Source: Dastarcus helophoroides (taxonomy: Eukaryota > Arthropoda > Insecta > Coleoptera > Bothrideridae). Taken from it: DNA of 64,000 nucleotides. Every line of letters starts with the position of its first letter. Positions within the stretch are counted from its first letter, which is position 1. This document shows, piece after piece, positions 38,251-49,667 of the stretch. Location: the NCBI GenBank assembly GCA_028583605.1, contig CM053335.1:18583347-18647346 (forward strand). The letters are read 5' to 3'. The translations under genes were made by a program, and so were the position numbers. Under the pieces are notes generated by a model. It made no database searches and was not told the DNA's origin. It worked only from the letters and a program-made list of their open reading frames with translations.

Positions 38251-38660
38251 AAAATATTTAGGTTCTTTAGCTTCGGACTGAAATAAAATGAACACAATAT
38301 TTACATATGATTTAATAAAAAAAGTGTAGATGAATAAAAATTGGAATTAATCGATAAAAGCAACAATACATCTGGGTATACATGTCAAACCTTCAGTCTC
38401 TCTTAAGCAAAATGGCTTTTTCTCAATGTACACGTAGCAAATTTAAATGACATCTAACCTGAATTGACTAGGATATTAACACTATCAATATAAAACTATA
38501 TCATCAAAGTTTGGTAACAACTTAATTCTAATTTTAAAATACGCCACATCCTTGCCAAAAAAAAAAATTAAAAATTCCTCCCATATATTCACAAAACTTC
38601 TTATATTATAGATGAAAAATATGCTTAAATTTACACACTAATCGCACTAAAACTAGAAAT

Positions 38661-38777
38661 TCAGTCGCATTTCGTTTTCGTTTTTTCTTCCTCCCTCTGC
38701 GCTTGCTTTCTCTTTTCTTTTAATTGGGCTATTTTCAAGTTGGTCATCAATTGTGTTGATTGATAAAGCCAACTTCC
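38661..38777 (-). CDS. TMEM18 exon 4
   Basis: Acceptor (minus strand) ATTATTTCAG. Encodes 38 residues from GSWLYQS to the basic/acidic tail with [17 protein letters not shown], then TGA at 38,663-38,661. Confidence 0.93.
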   Translation of the reverse strand, partial: GSWLYQSTQLMTNLKIAQLKEKRKQAQREEEKTKTKCD

Positions 38778-41700
38778 CTGAAATAATATACACGTTTATT
38801 AACGCTTGGTTTGGTATTTAAATCAATATTGAATCAACTGATAGAGTGGATATTCGCTAATACCAATTATTGGTTATTTTTGCAATATAGTTTTTAATTG
38901 GCCTGTAAACTAAACCCTTTAACTAAAATGGGCTTTATTTAGGTACATTTTGTGTTCTTTCATTCTGATTCTCATGTATGTAGATGTTTCTTGGATTTAG
39001 TTTCTTTATAAGCGTTGGTAATGAAAAAGTAGAATTTTTTTAGGAAAAAATTCTTTACATAAAACTAGACGTCCATTTCTAAAATAGGGAACGTACTAAT
39101 TTAATGAGAAAGCTGTGGATACTTATCAGTAATCAGTAATTTATCAAATTGTTAATAAAAAGGAAATATAAATATTAGCATTATATTTCAATTATACTAT
39201 TAATAGGAACATTCAATCTTATTAAGATTTTGAATTAAAACAGAAACGCAATATTTGTTTGAGGCCAAATTTAACCTATGAAATATTTTATTAGAACTTC
39301 CATGGATGCAAAAACGTTAATTTTTTCCCAGATCACGAGCGAACTTAAAAATTTTGAAAATCAATTGTCAAGTGATAATACTTACCACCATCAGCATGCA
39401 GTTTAATAAAATGGGCATCGAGAACACTACTGATATAAAAAGTCCGTTACTATCAAAGTACTGTTGTCTTGAGAATAACTTCCAATTATTTGATGCCAAT
39501 TCATTGATGCTTTCTGAGAAATAAACTAGTAGTACTGAAAAAAAAAGGGAAGATGGTTTAAAATAATTGATACTTTTATTACCTTCTGAAATCCTAAAAT
39601 ATTTTCATCTCATAAAATATATTAACAACAAATATTTGTTCAAAGACTGTGAAATTTTTATATTTATGTTAGCATTAGGGAACCCGCCACTGTCTTCCCT
39701 ACATAGAATGTGCCGCATGTGATACAAACCCAGGAGCTTCAGCCACGTGAGGGGGCAAGGGGAAGAAGGCAGTAGAGAATGAGCCGAGTAAATATCGAGA
39801 TCATGTGTAGAAGAGACCAATAAAGTGTGTTAGGTAAATTGTGCGTTATGGATCGACAATTAATTAGAATTTATCAATAGAGTTTACATTTATTGTTTTA
39901 TTCATTGTTAATAGATTTTATGAATTAGAAATCTGTTTTGTTTTATCAGTTTCCAATTTTATGCTATAAAAAAATAAAAAAGGTTCATACTTCGAGTGCA
40001 AACTTGAAATTCCCTAAGACTTTAAATTTTTATTTCAGAATTTTTATATTTTCTTGAAATTTCAATTTCACACCCAATTTTTCGACACAAAAATCGAAAT
40101 TTCTAATCTTGAAAAAATTTAAATTTTGAAGTCGAAAATGAATGAAAACTCCAGCTTTCAAAAAATTACATTTTCAGAAAAAGTAAGAATTTTTAAAGAG
40201 AATTTTGCAAAAAATCGCCAACATTTTTTAAAATGGATTTCCAAAACAGCTTAATCATTAAAAAGTCCAAATTTTTACACGAAAAAATCAGAATTTTCAA
40301 AAAAGGGTATACCTCGAAAGAATCGTAACTTAAAAATTTTGAAATAAAATCTAAACTGGAAAAAATCCACCCTTTTAAAAATTCAATATTATCAAAAATT
40401 ATCATTGTCAAGTTTTTAAAAAAATCTGAAATTTTTGAAAAGTAAAAATTTTAAAAAGGCGAAATTATTAAACAAAAGTCGAAAATTTAAAAATCAAAAT
40501 TTTGAAAAGTTGAAATTTAAAAAAATGGAAATATGGGCTGAAATTTTCAAGTAATAGAATAAAGCCAAAATAATGGACAAAGTTAAAAATTTAAAAGTCA
40601 AACACCAAAAAGCCAAAATTTTGTAAAAAAAGGGAAATTTTGATAAAAAACTGGAGATTTTGAAAAAAAAAATCGAAATTTTGAGAAACCTTTCAAAAAC
40701 TCAACATATTCACAAAAAGTACAATTTGAAAAATTTAAAATTGTGAAAAAATCGAAATTTTCAAAGTAAAATTTTCAAAAAAGCAAGAATTTTCAAAAAT
40801 TCTCGTTCGCAAAAGTCGTTCGATAAAGCAAAAATATCCAAAACAAAGTCGAACTTGAAAAGATAAAATTTTGAATAAAAAAGGCAACAATTTAAAGAAA
40901 AAGACTGAGGTTTTAAAAAGTTGAAATTGAAAAAAAAAGAAAAGTTTGGTTGAATTTTTCAAGTCAAACGAAAAATAAATCAAAAATTTGAAAAAAAAAG
41001 ACTCGAAATTATGAATAAAGCTGAAAATTTCCAAAATTATACATAAAAAAGCCAAAATTTTGAAAAAAGGGGAAGTTTTGAAAAAACGGGAAATTTTGAT
41101 AAAAAAAACTGGAAATTTTAAAGTAAAATCGAAATTTTGAGAAAAATTCGACGATTCAAACACTAAACATTTTCGCAAAAAGTAAAATTTGAAATAAAAG
41201 AAAATCGAAATATTTAAAGTCAAATCTTGAAAAAAGTCGAAATTTTCAAAAAGTCTGATTCGAAAAAAAGTCAACATTTTCGATAAAGCAGAAATAATCT
41301 AAATAAAGTCGAATTTTAAGTCGAAATTTTTAAAAAAGTCTATATTTTGGGAAAAACGAAGTTTAAAAGGGCGAAAATTAAAATAAAAACGAAATTTGGG
41401 AGAAAGTCGAAAGTAAAAAAGTCTACTCACTAAACACATTAAAAAAAAAGACGAATTTTGGAAAAAACCGAATTTAAAAAGGTCGAAATTAAAAAAGTCG
41501 ACTCACTTAACATGTCAAAGAAGTTTAGATTTAAAAAAAACCAAAATTTCGGAAAAATGTCGAAATCGAAATAAATCGATTCATTAATCGCGTTAAAGAA
41601 GATATTGGGTATGACAATACTGAAGGGGGTCGGGTGACGGTCGGCTAGAATTTAATAAAAATTGGCATCTTTTTCCATAGGCGCGCACCAGCCAGCTGAT

Positions 41701-43511
41701 ATTGACCTCAATCAGACACGTAAACAAAAATAAAAGCGTAACGAAATCGCCAGCGTGAGAGAAAAAGTTGTTTTGTCGCGAATTTGCGATAAAACCGGTG
41801 GGTTTTCGGGGGACAAAGGTTAGCCAAACTCACACCACACGGAGACCACTTTTAACAAATAATATTTAATCTGCGGTCGGTTATTTAAAATGACCGAATT
41901 TGAATAATTTTTATTCAAACAGGAAGCTTACTGTCGTCGATAAAATACAAAAAAATACAATTTTATCTTGTATAATGATTACAATTATTTAAGATGAACA
42001 TTTAAGAAGGAACACTTTGTCAATATGTATGAATATCAATTAGAAATTAAAAATGGGGAATTATTAAGTACTTGGATAATTTACTTGATGACTTGACGAC
42101 TTTAACAGTAACTTTTAAAATAGTATTTTATAATTTGTACATGATTTACAGAAACATTTAACCTTGAGTATATTAAGAAACCGTTTAATTTATTCTTCAA
42201 AATTGTAGTAAGGTAAACAATACAAGCGCGGTTATGACCTCATTATGAACTACTTATTGATTTCATTATGAAAATATCATTCTTTGTGCTTTTTTTATTT
42301 AGTAAAAACTGGAATCGATATGGCCGTAAAAATTATAAAAATTTAATGAGTAATGTAAAAGCTGGAAAAAATGAGTAGCAGAAACTAATAAAGGGTTTTA
42401 TTATCAGTATGATAACGCCAAAACAAGCAATGCATTTAAACAAATTTATACAAAACGACTCCGTTTATAAAATACTATCAAGGTATTATTTCAAAACCTA
42501 TTTTCGGTTAAAATGTTAATTACATGTTTCGAATTTTCTGATTTAGATTAAGCAGATAACATAAATTAATCTAGCTAAAAATAAGCACACTATTACGGCT
42601 GCAGTTAGCAGAAAATTGCAACGGGAAAAAACAAGTTTTTCTGCTTTTAGTGGTTCCTATCCAAATGTGTGGCAAAACAATATGTATCTACAATTTAATA
42701 CTGGTCTGCCCGCCACGTCAGTGACCATATAGCTTTTTTTCAAAAACTGTTTACACAGACAACTGAAAATTGGAACATTTAAGTAAGTTGTGGTCCAGAG
42801 AGATAATTCACTTTAAACAAGAAAGTGAGTTAATAAAAAAACTTGTAAAATGGAAATTTGATTTTGTGACCCAATTTCCGCAATAATCCAACTAAGACGA
42901 ATACACAATTTTTGATTTCTACATATCCTTGTATTTACCACTTTGTCAATTTATAACAAACAACGAATTTATCGTTGGTATTCAATTAGATTTGACATGT
43001 TCTTTTCAGAAATACTTACACAAACAGAAAAATAGGAGGGCCTGGAAATTCCCATAATTTCTTGTAAGGAGCGCCATCATGAAGACCGTGATATGAAACG
43101 TAAAGAGCGCTATCAGCCATGGGTCACGCCAGTCAATCTAAAAATAATGCAGATGACTTGGATTAGCAAATGTTATCAAAAACTCGATATATTCAAATCA
43201 AAATCAAACGTTACAACTCAGACGGAGTTTTTTGAGCAAATAACGTTTTGTTATTCCATTAAAGACGATACAAAACAAATTACAAGTCTTAAAACCACAT
43301 AAAAACAAAAGTGCACCCAAACATAACCTAACTTATCCAATTAGGCCTATTTGTTCTTAAAAAGCATTTTCAATTGACATATTTAATTATAGCACGTGTG
43401 TATTCCAAACGAAGTGGGAACGATCTCCTTGAATTGACTATTACTTACGCTCCACAAGAATGACAGAAAACCATCGATTTGGTTAATTTCCACAAAATTT
43501 TGCTCAATCAT
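38661..43511 (-). CDS. TMEM18, transmembrane protein 18
   Basis: Four exons on the minus strand: 43,511-43,449, 43,137-43,020, 39,534-39,386 and 38,777-38,661, all GT-AG, join in phase to a 148-residue protein, close to the usual TMEM18 length. Visible family hallmarks are [15 protein letters not shown] near the N-terminus, a hydrophobic second segment, then [20 protein letters not shown] and [17 protein letters not shown], a third hydrophobic segment ([14 protein letters not shown]), and a Lys/Arg/Glu-rich C-terminal tail that fits a coiled coil. TMEM18 is a small multi-pass protein of the nuclear envelope, linked in vertebrates to body weight and in one report to DNA binding by its basic tail; the insect role is inferred. 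The ATG at 43,511 is chosen because it opens a 21-codon exon ending at GTAAGT. The frame is intact. Convergent with the lectin-like gene. Confidence 0.95.
39386..39534 (-). CDS. TMEM18 exon 3
   Basis: 149 bp, phase-matched to both neighbours; donor GTAAGT-like (GTAAG). Encodes the most conserved family block, [20 protein letters not shown] and [15 protein letters not shown]. Confidence 0.95.
39650..39840. other. GC-richer island in TMEM18 intron 2
   Basis: This segment stands out from its AT-rich surroundings and holds AATAAAGTGTG near its end. It might be an LTR remnant. No second copy or internal retroelement sequence was found in the window. Confidence 0.3.
40000..41590. repeat. GAAATTTTGAAAAA low-complexity block in TMEM18 intron 2
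   Basis: About 1.6 kb of degenerate short units on the plus strand such as AAAAAGTCGAAATTTTGAAA and AAGCCAAAATTTTG. The block has strong strand asymmetry (A over T) and no fixed period I can measure. The 180-codon minus frame at 40,735-41,277 is a Phe/Leu/Ile string from this composition and not a gene. Confidence 0.85.
43020..43137 (-). CDS. TMEM18 exon 2
   Basis: 118 bp, starts in phase 0 after TTTTTAG and ends one base into a Leu codon at donor GTAAGT. Encodes [15 protein letters not shown] and the first hydrophobic helices. Confidence 0.95.
43449..43511 (-). CDS. TMEM18 exon 1
   Basis: 21 codons from [23 protein letters not shown] plus a Ser, then donor GTAAGT. The first-exon call rests on phase, donor and position, since this N-terminal part is poorly conserved in the family. 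Confidence 0.85.
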
Positions 43512-44330
43512 ATTTAACACTAAACGAAAAGTCACTTTATCGGAAATAAGTCACGCATTCCACTCTACATTCCCATATTGTTTGTGTTTGCATCGAATGT
43601 TTAATAAAAATTTGTTGGTCTTTAGTCACTACACCCACTACTCGTTCACCGATGGCAATGGCAAATAAAAAAACATGTTCCGTCTTCGGTTCATGTTTAT
43701 TATGATATCACCTTATCTATTTATCACAAAATCCTTAATTGTAGGCCATACATAATACCAATTTAGGTTTTAATAGTTGCCTACTACGTATTACGCGACA
43801 TCTATGTATTAATTTTTACAGTAATAGGACATAAATTGCTGTTAAAAATAGTTTTCTGTAATAAGTTTAATATGTTATAAAAATACAATACTAGGTGGCT
43901 ACAAAGATTATTTTTTGTAGGCCATATATAATACTGATTTAAGTATTATTGGTTGCCTATAGTATTCTATGTGATATACAGAATGTTCTTAGATTTCACC
44001 GACAATACTTGACAGTATAAAAAGAATTTACGGAAAAAAAAGTTTAATAAAAAGTTTTTAAATTTCCGAGTTAAAAGTTGCCAAAATCCAGAAACTAACA
44101 TAATTTTAATTATAATTCCGCAACCTCTTTACCGATCGTGTTAGGTGTAACATTTAAAACATATTCTTAGATTGTTAAGACTTCTTATTTCCCAACATCT
44201 TAGTGCAAGCGATATACTGGGTGAAAGTTTTCTTTGACCACCTCCCTATTTTACTGATCAGAGCTTTTTAAATGACATATTAATACATGCTACACTTTTG
44301 CATTTACTTATTAATATTGTGTTTTTTTTA
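43512..44330. other. Upstream region of TMEM18
   Basis: AT-rich. It presumably holds the TMEM18 5' UTR and promoter, but I see no clear promoter motif. A motif around GTAGGCCATA(C/T)ATAATAC occurs twice (43,740 and 43,916), each followed by a similar 60-bp sequence, so a local duplication is present. Confidence 0.4.
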
Positions 44331-44331
44331 G

Positions 44332-44418
44332 TGGAACGGACTGTTCCTTGGTTATCTTCAAAAATTGAAATACAAATCTTTCTTGGCTTCAGGGGACAAG
44401 ATTTGTATTTCAATATTG
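44332..44418. repeat. Short M2 hairpin MITE
   Basis: GGAACGGACTGTTCCTTGG, then ATTGAAATACAAATCTTTCT and the inverted arm GGACAAGATTTGTATTTCAA. Inner segment deleted. Confidence 0.8.
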
Positions 44419-44419
44419 T

Positions 44420-46635
44420 ATGTTGCTAAATTCTATAAAAAATCTGTTTATTTTCTGGTGTATTATGAAAAATTAATCATTTTAGTTTATATCAACGACT
44501 ATTGGTAATTAGATTGTTTTGTTATCAGTAAGGTTAAAGTGTCAAATATTATTTAGATAATTTTTAAATAGATTTTAAGTACAAAACAATTGACACTTTT
44601 GTAATGCATTAAGTAACAATACACAATGAGATCTATAAAAATAATTTAGAACAGTGAACAGTGGGAAGATAAACATTTTATAATATTTTCTAATCGGAAG
44701 CATCTTTTGTTTGCTAAAATGTTTTGTCATAATGAAATAATTTGAAGTCATACAATAGATAATATCCACTTAATTGTCCAATTAAAATTGTCAATTCTTT
44801 CTACCTACAGTTCACAAGAAGAATTTTTATTCGTTTAGTACTATGGTCTATGTTTGGCACCCTGTTCGTTAACGTACGCACTGCTATTTCTCCAGCTGAA
44901 CTGACATTCTCAAGCATAATTATAATCTCTGATTGTGTGGAATTCCCTATAAAAGCTTTCCACACCTTTTGAGATTTTCGTTTTATATTCACGATTTTGT
45001 TGTCTGTCGACTTTTAATGTTACTTTCAGTTTGCTTCTTCGTGAGATAAAATAAAATTCTATTTTTATCTTAAATCCAAAAAGCATTTTATCTGTCATCC
45101 GGTTAAATCAATGAATCCATATCTGCAGCGTAAAAAATAGAACCAACTGCATTGACCCAGAAGGTTGTCATTATAAGATTCCGGCTCGTAGCACTTTATC
45201 ATGTTTTCAGCTTTATTCTAAAGGTTATCTACAAAGAGAGCTTCCAAAATATAATACAAAGCTTATATATGTGTTAATAAAAGTCTTTGGATTAAACTGA
45301 AATAAAACCGTATTGAATTGTAAATTATAATTTTTATTCCAAGCAACAGTACAAAACGAGAGACAAATAAGCGTTTTTAATTCAAAATTAATTGATACTT
45401 ATTTTTCAGATTAACCACACTAATACTCTCTGTTAACCACAATAAATCTAAATTTACGAAATGAGTATGGGAAATGGAATATTGACTGGGTAAAAGAGGA
45501 GCTACATTTTTCCAAATAATGTTTGATTGTAGTGGTCAAGGTCCTTATCAAAGTATTTTTTGTCTGAACATTGAATGAAAATCACTCAACGGTCTGAAGT
45601 ATTATTATTATTTAATTAGCAATAAACACAATCAAATTAATTATCGTAAATTTTAATTTATAGGTTATTGACAACTTATACGAACGTATGTTATGTACCT
45701 ATTGATTATATTGTTGGTTCCAAATTACTTGACTAGTAGTATTACAATTGATATCGATTTACGAAAAATTTCCATGCATCATTCATTCTCTTTGATGTTA
45801 AAAAAAATGAATTAGGAGAGTTTTATTAATTCCAAGGAAGATTTTACCCCTTTATTACATCGGCAATCATTGAACGGTACGTATTTCCCCAGGGGGATTG
45901 GCATTATCAGGCGCACTAATGTATCTCATTAGCAAATAAGCATAAAGTTAATCTTCTTAGAAATTTAAATTGATATCGCCAGTATCCTCTCTAAATTTAA
46001 AGTTATAGTGCCCTACTTTTTAACAAGTATTAAATTATATTATGAAACTATGACACTACTATTTTTTATATTTTGCTGTTACTTTAAAATCATCTGATAA
46101 TTAGTTCTGATAAAGACCTGTAACTTAAAATTTGAGTTTAAAGATTATAACTACAAGTACAGTTGTTCCTGAGCAAAAGATAAAAACATGTGATTTGTAT
46201 TATTATTTTATATAAAATTTTATTGACCTTCAGCGATTTTAACAATACAAATAGTAGTGGGACATAAAAATCTTTCTTTTTATCTTTCTAAAAAAAATCC
46301 TTATATTACCCTTTGCTCCTCGCAACTCCATCTTCCTAATTGATGTTAAACGTATTTTTTCTATCCTCATCTTCTTAAGGATATTACTTACTCGAAGTAC
46401 TGTGATTTTGATTGAATTGTGGTAGTTTCGCATTATCTGAAATCTGAAGTGAAGCAAAAAGGGTCAAAATTATGACATTTCATTTATTCGCAAGAAATTC
46501 TCATCAAAAACCGCCAATGGAGACAATTCAATAATAAAATCTTTTTTTTATGAGGTAATTAATAAAATAGAACTTATCAGTTGACATATGCATAGGCGTA
46601 GGCAGAATTTCCTTCAAGGGGAAGAGCAAGAATCA
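44420..46635. other. Unassigned AT-rich sequence
   Basis: No gene supported. Overlapping minus-strand open frames at 44,801-45,098 show no recognised domain and are in different frames. Confidence 0.4.
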
Positions 46636-46712
46636 TTCTGAAACCAAGAAAGATTAAAAAACCCAACAATAGTTCCGCTAACGCGTTTCGATAACCAAGT
46701 TATCATTTTCAG
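46636..46712 (+). repeat. M2 MITE fragment
   Basis: CTGAAACCAAGAAAGATTAA, then GCTAACGCGTTTCGATAACC and AAGTTATCAT, the inner half of an M2 arm. Confidence 0.7.
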
Positions 46713-46959
46713 AGATATGGTTAGTGAAAAATCTTAGTGAAAATTCGAAATTTCCCAGAAAGACTCAGATTTTATAAAAATAAAAAAAAGCAAGCTTTAA
46801 GAAGAAGATCGAAATTTCCTGGATGAATACTTATTTTCTATTGACTGTTCGAGTTGATGGGTACACAGGGACTCTACCCTGCATAAATTTGGCGTCAGAA
46901 ACTGCCCAATATTGTGATACACTCGAATATTTACGTTAAAGTTAAAACTTCTAGAAATT

Positions 46960-47340
46960 TGTATTAAAAAGAGTCGAATTTTACAAATAATATTTTTTCT
47001 TAATTTTTGTCTTTTTACAAAAATTTAAAATTTCCAAAAAATTATGCTTTTATCAGAAGATGAATCAGATTTCGAGGAAAATGCAAATTTCAATAAAGTT
47101 GTTGAAATTTTCTGAATTAGAAAAAGGTGGAAATTTTCAGAAAAAGTCGAATTTCCAGAAATGGCGAAATTTCAAAAAACGACGAAGTTTTAAATAAAAA
47201 ATCGAAATTTTAACAAAAGCGTTTTTGATAAAAGAAGTCGAATTTCATGAATAAATGCGAAATTTGTAAAGAAAAAGAAAAATTTTGTAAAAAAATACGA
47301 AATTTGAGAAAAAAGTCGAAATTTCGAAAAAATGTCTTAA
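46960..47340. repeat. GTCGAAATTT low-complexity block
   Basis: Short degenerate units such as AAAAAGTCGAATTTCCAGAA and GAGAAAAAAGTCGAAATTTC, like the 40-41.6 kb block. It directly precedes the Gypsy insertion. Confidence 0.6.
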
Positions 47341-47388
47341 TATGTACCTGGCGTTATTTCATAGCTGTTTCAAGGAAGTATTTTGTCA

Positions 47389-47392
47389 ATAT
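47389..47392. repeat. Target-site duplication, Gypsy insertion (left)
   Basis: ATAT, repeated at 53,363-53,366 on the other side of the element. Confidence 0.85.
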
Positions 47393-47756
47393 TGTTACGT
47401 GCGTTATCGGTTCGAATTGATACACGTGATGGATTTATTCCCACTTTATTACTGAACTCAACTTGAATCACCACAATTTACAATTAACTCACTTCGACTA
47501 GCTCACTAATTGCACTGATTCTAACTGACTGACTCGAGGGAAAACTGACCGCCTTTTTATAGTTTCGGCCCGCGTTTTCCAGAACTTTCGGCAGATAAGG
47601 CTTATCGAATGCCGAAAGTTCTGGAACGCTTATCTGCCGTTTGTTTCGTTATCGCGGCCGCTTTCCCCTTATCAGAACCTTCTAGAAACTTTTTTTATTT
47701 ACTAAATTCTACAATTCTATTCTAAATCCTATTTCATCTATTTACATTACGTTACA
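47393..47756 (-). repeat. Gypsy 3' LTR
   Basis: 364 bp, TG...CA ends on either strand. On the minus strand a TATAAAAAGG box (47,562-47,552) lies about 30 bp upstream of an initiator-like TCAGTTAG (47,528-47,521). An inverted repeat around CAGAACTTTCGGC / GCCGAAAGTTCTG lies at 47,579-47,623. Confidence 0.95.
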
Positions 47757-47776
47757 TTGCCTCCCCCTTAGAAATG
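47757..47776 (-). other. Polypurine tract
   Basis: On the minus strand AAGGGGGAGG lies a few bases before the 3' LTR. This purine run is the expected plus-strand primer site. Confidence 0.8.
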
Positions 47777-48962
47777 ATCGTCCCGATCAGTTCCAATCAG
47801 TCACTTCACCACTAAATTTGCATAGTCTGTTAAGGTGTACCACTTTCATTTTACTCCTGGAGCTACGCTGGATCCTGTATACCAAGTCGTTGATTCTCTT
47901 CAGCACTTTGTACGGCCCTTCCCAAGATGGCGTAAACTTTGGCGAAACTCCTTTCTTTCGCTGAGGGTTGTATAGCCATACCAACTCGCCCTCACTGAAA
48001 CCACCATGATTGGCATTCACGTCATACCTGGCCTTCATCCGGTCCGTCGCCAAGTTGATCTTCGTCCGCACCAGAGCATGCGTCTCCAGTATCGCTTCCC
48101 TCAAGTCATCTACGAAACCCATCGTTTCCCTGGGGACCTCCCTTGGTGATCCAAACACCAAGTCACACGGAAGCCGCAGTTCCCTCCCGAAGATCACTTT
48201 TGCCGGAGTCTGACTTGTAGTTTCATGAGTTGCCGCGCGATAGGCCATCAGAAACAGTGGTAGATGTCGGTCCCAGTCGGTCTGATGTTTGGAAACGACC
48301 TTCGAAAGATGTTCCTCTAAGGTCCTGTTAAATCTCTCCACCATTCCGTCAGACTGTGGATGAAGAGGTGTTGTTCGAGTTTTCCTTATTCCAAGAAGAC
48401 GACACACCTCTTGGAAAACCCCCGATTCAAAGTTCCTTCCCTGGTCCGAGTGTAGTTCAAAGGGAACACCAAATCGACAGATGAAGTTGTCCACAAGAAC
48501 CCTTGCGACTGTGGTGGCTTCCTGGTTTGGGATGGCATAAGCTTCAGGCCATTTACTGAAATAATCCATGGCCACCAGGATGTACTTGTTTCCATCGTCT
48601 GAAACTGGGAATGGTCCTGCCACATCGATTGCAATTCTTTCAAATGGAGCTCCCACATTATATTGCTTCAGGGCCCCTTTTGTTCTCGTACGGGGACCCT
48701 TGGATGCAGCACAGGTGACACATTTCCGACACCACCGCTCGACGTCCTCCCTGCAGTTGACCCAATAGAACCGTTTTCGAACCTTCTCCAGGGTCTTGTT
48801 CATCCCTAGGTGTCCACCAGAGGTTCCATTGTGCACCTCCCACAAGACCTGTGGAATCTTCTCCTGAGGCACCACCAACTGCAAGTTGACACGCTTTCCA
48901 TCCGCGCTTTCCCATGCTCTCTTCAGTACCCCGTCCTCGACCTGGAGGGATTTCCATTGAGC

Positions 48963-48965
48963 TCA
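48963..48965 (-). other. In-frame TGA in pol
   Basis: Reading continues in frame (SPALKNL before, AQWKSLQVEDG after). A C-to-T change in CGA would create it. Confidence 0.9.
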
Positions 48966-49664
48966 CAAATTCTTAAGAGCTGGACTTCTGTCGGAAACCT
49001 CTTGCCATTCCGGTCTGTCTCCAGCTTCTTTCCATTCCAATATGGGTCCGATATCAGCGTCGCTCCTCTGTAGCTTCCGAAGACCTTCAACAGTCCATTC
49101 GTCTTCTGGCTGGACAGAAGTGACCCTTATATCCACCATCTCCTCATGGTCCTCAACTCGTTTGCAGTGTTTGCACTCACCACAAGGTCTTCTGGACAAA
49201 GCGTCAGCGTTGTTATGCTGTCGTCCCGGTCGATGATGCACCTTGAAATGATACTGCTGAAGCCTTTCTAACCATCTAGCCGTCTGTCCCTCCGCGTTCT
49301 TCATTCGGAGTAACCAAGAAAGTGCCGAATGATCTGTCCTGATAAGGAATTCTTGCCCGTACAAGTATTTGTGGAAGTGTTCCACGGCCTTCACTATCGC
49401 AAGAAGTTCCTTCCTGGTGGTGCAATAGTTCCTCTCTGGCTTCGTCAGGATCTTGCTGTAATATTCGATGACTCTTTCTTCACCGCCTTGAACTTGGGAC
49501 AGCACAGCCCCAATGCCGACGTTACTGGCATCAGTGTCTAACACGAACTTCCCATTCTGCTGAGGATACGCCAAGATAGGGCTTGTACACAAGGCGGACT
49601 TCAATTTTCGGAAAGCGGTATCACAGTCTGGAGTCCAGACGTACGGCCTTCTTCCTTCCGTTAG

Positions 49665-49667
49665 TTA
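49665..49667 (-). other. In-frame TAA in pol
   Basis: Reading continues in the same frame on both sides (PLH before, LTEGRRPYVW after). A single C-to-T change in CAA would create it. Confidence 0.9.

Noticed and set aside
40735..41277. 180-codon minus-strand frame, the longest non-transposon frame outside the lectin-like exons.
   Set aside because: Almost only Phe, Leu, Ile, Ser and Lys, produced by A/T-rich low complexity inside a TMEM18 intron.
44801..45098. Two overlapping minus-strand frames, possible transposase remnant.
   Set aside because: No recognisable domain or catalytic residues and the frames are not continuous.
47757..47786. Search for an env gene after integrase.
   Set aside because: Only about 30 bp, including the polypurine tract, lie between the pol stop and the 3' LTR.
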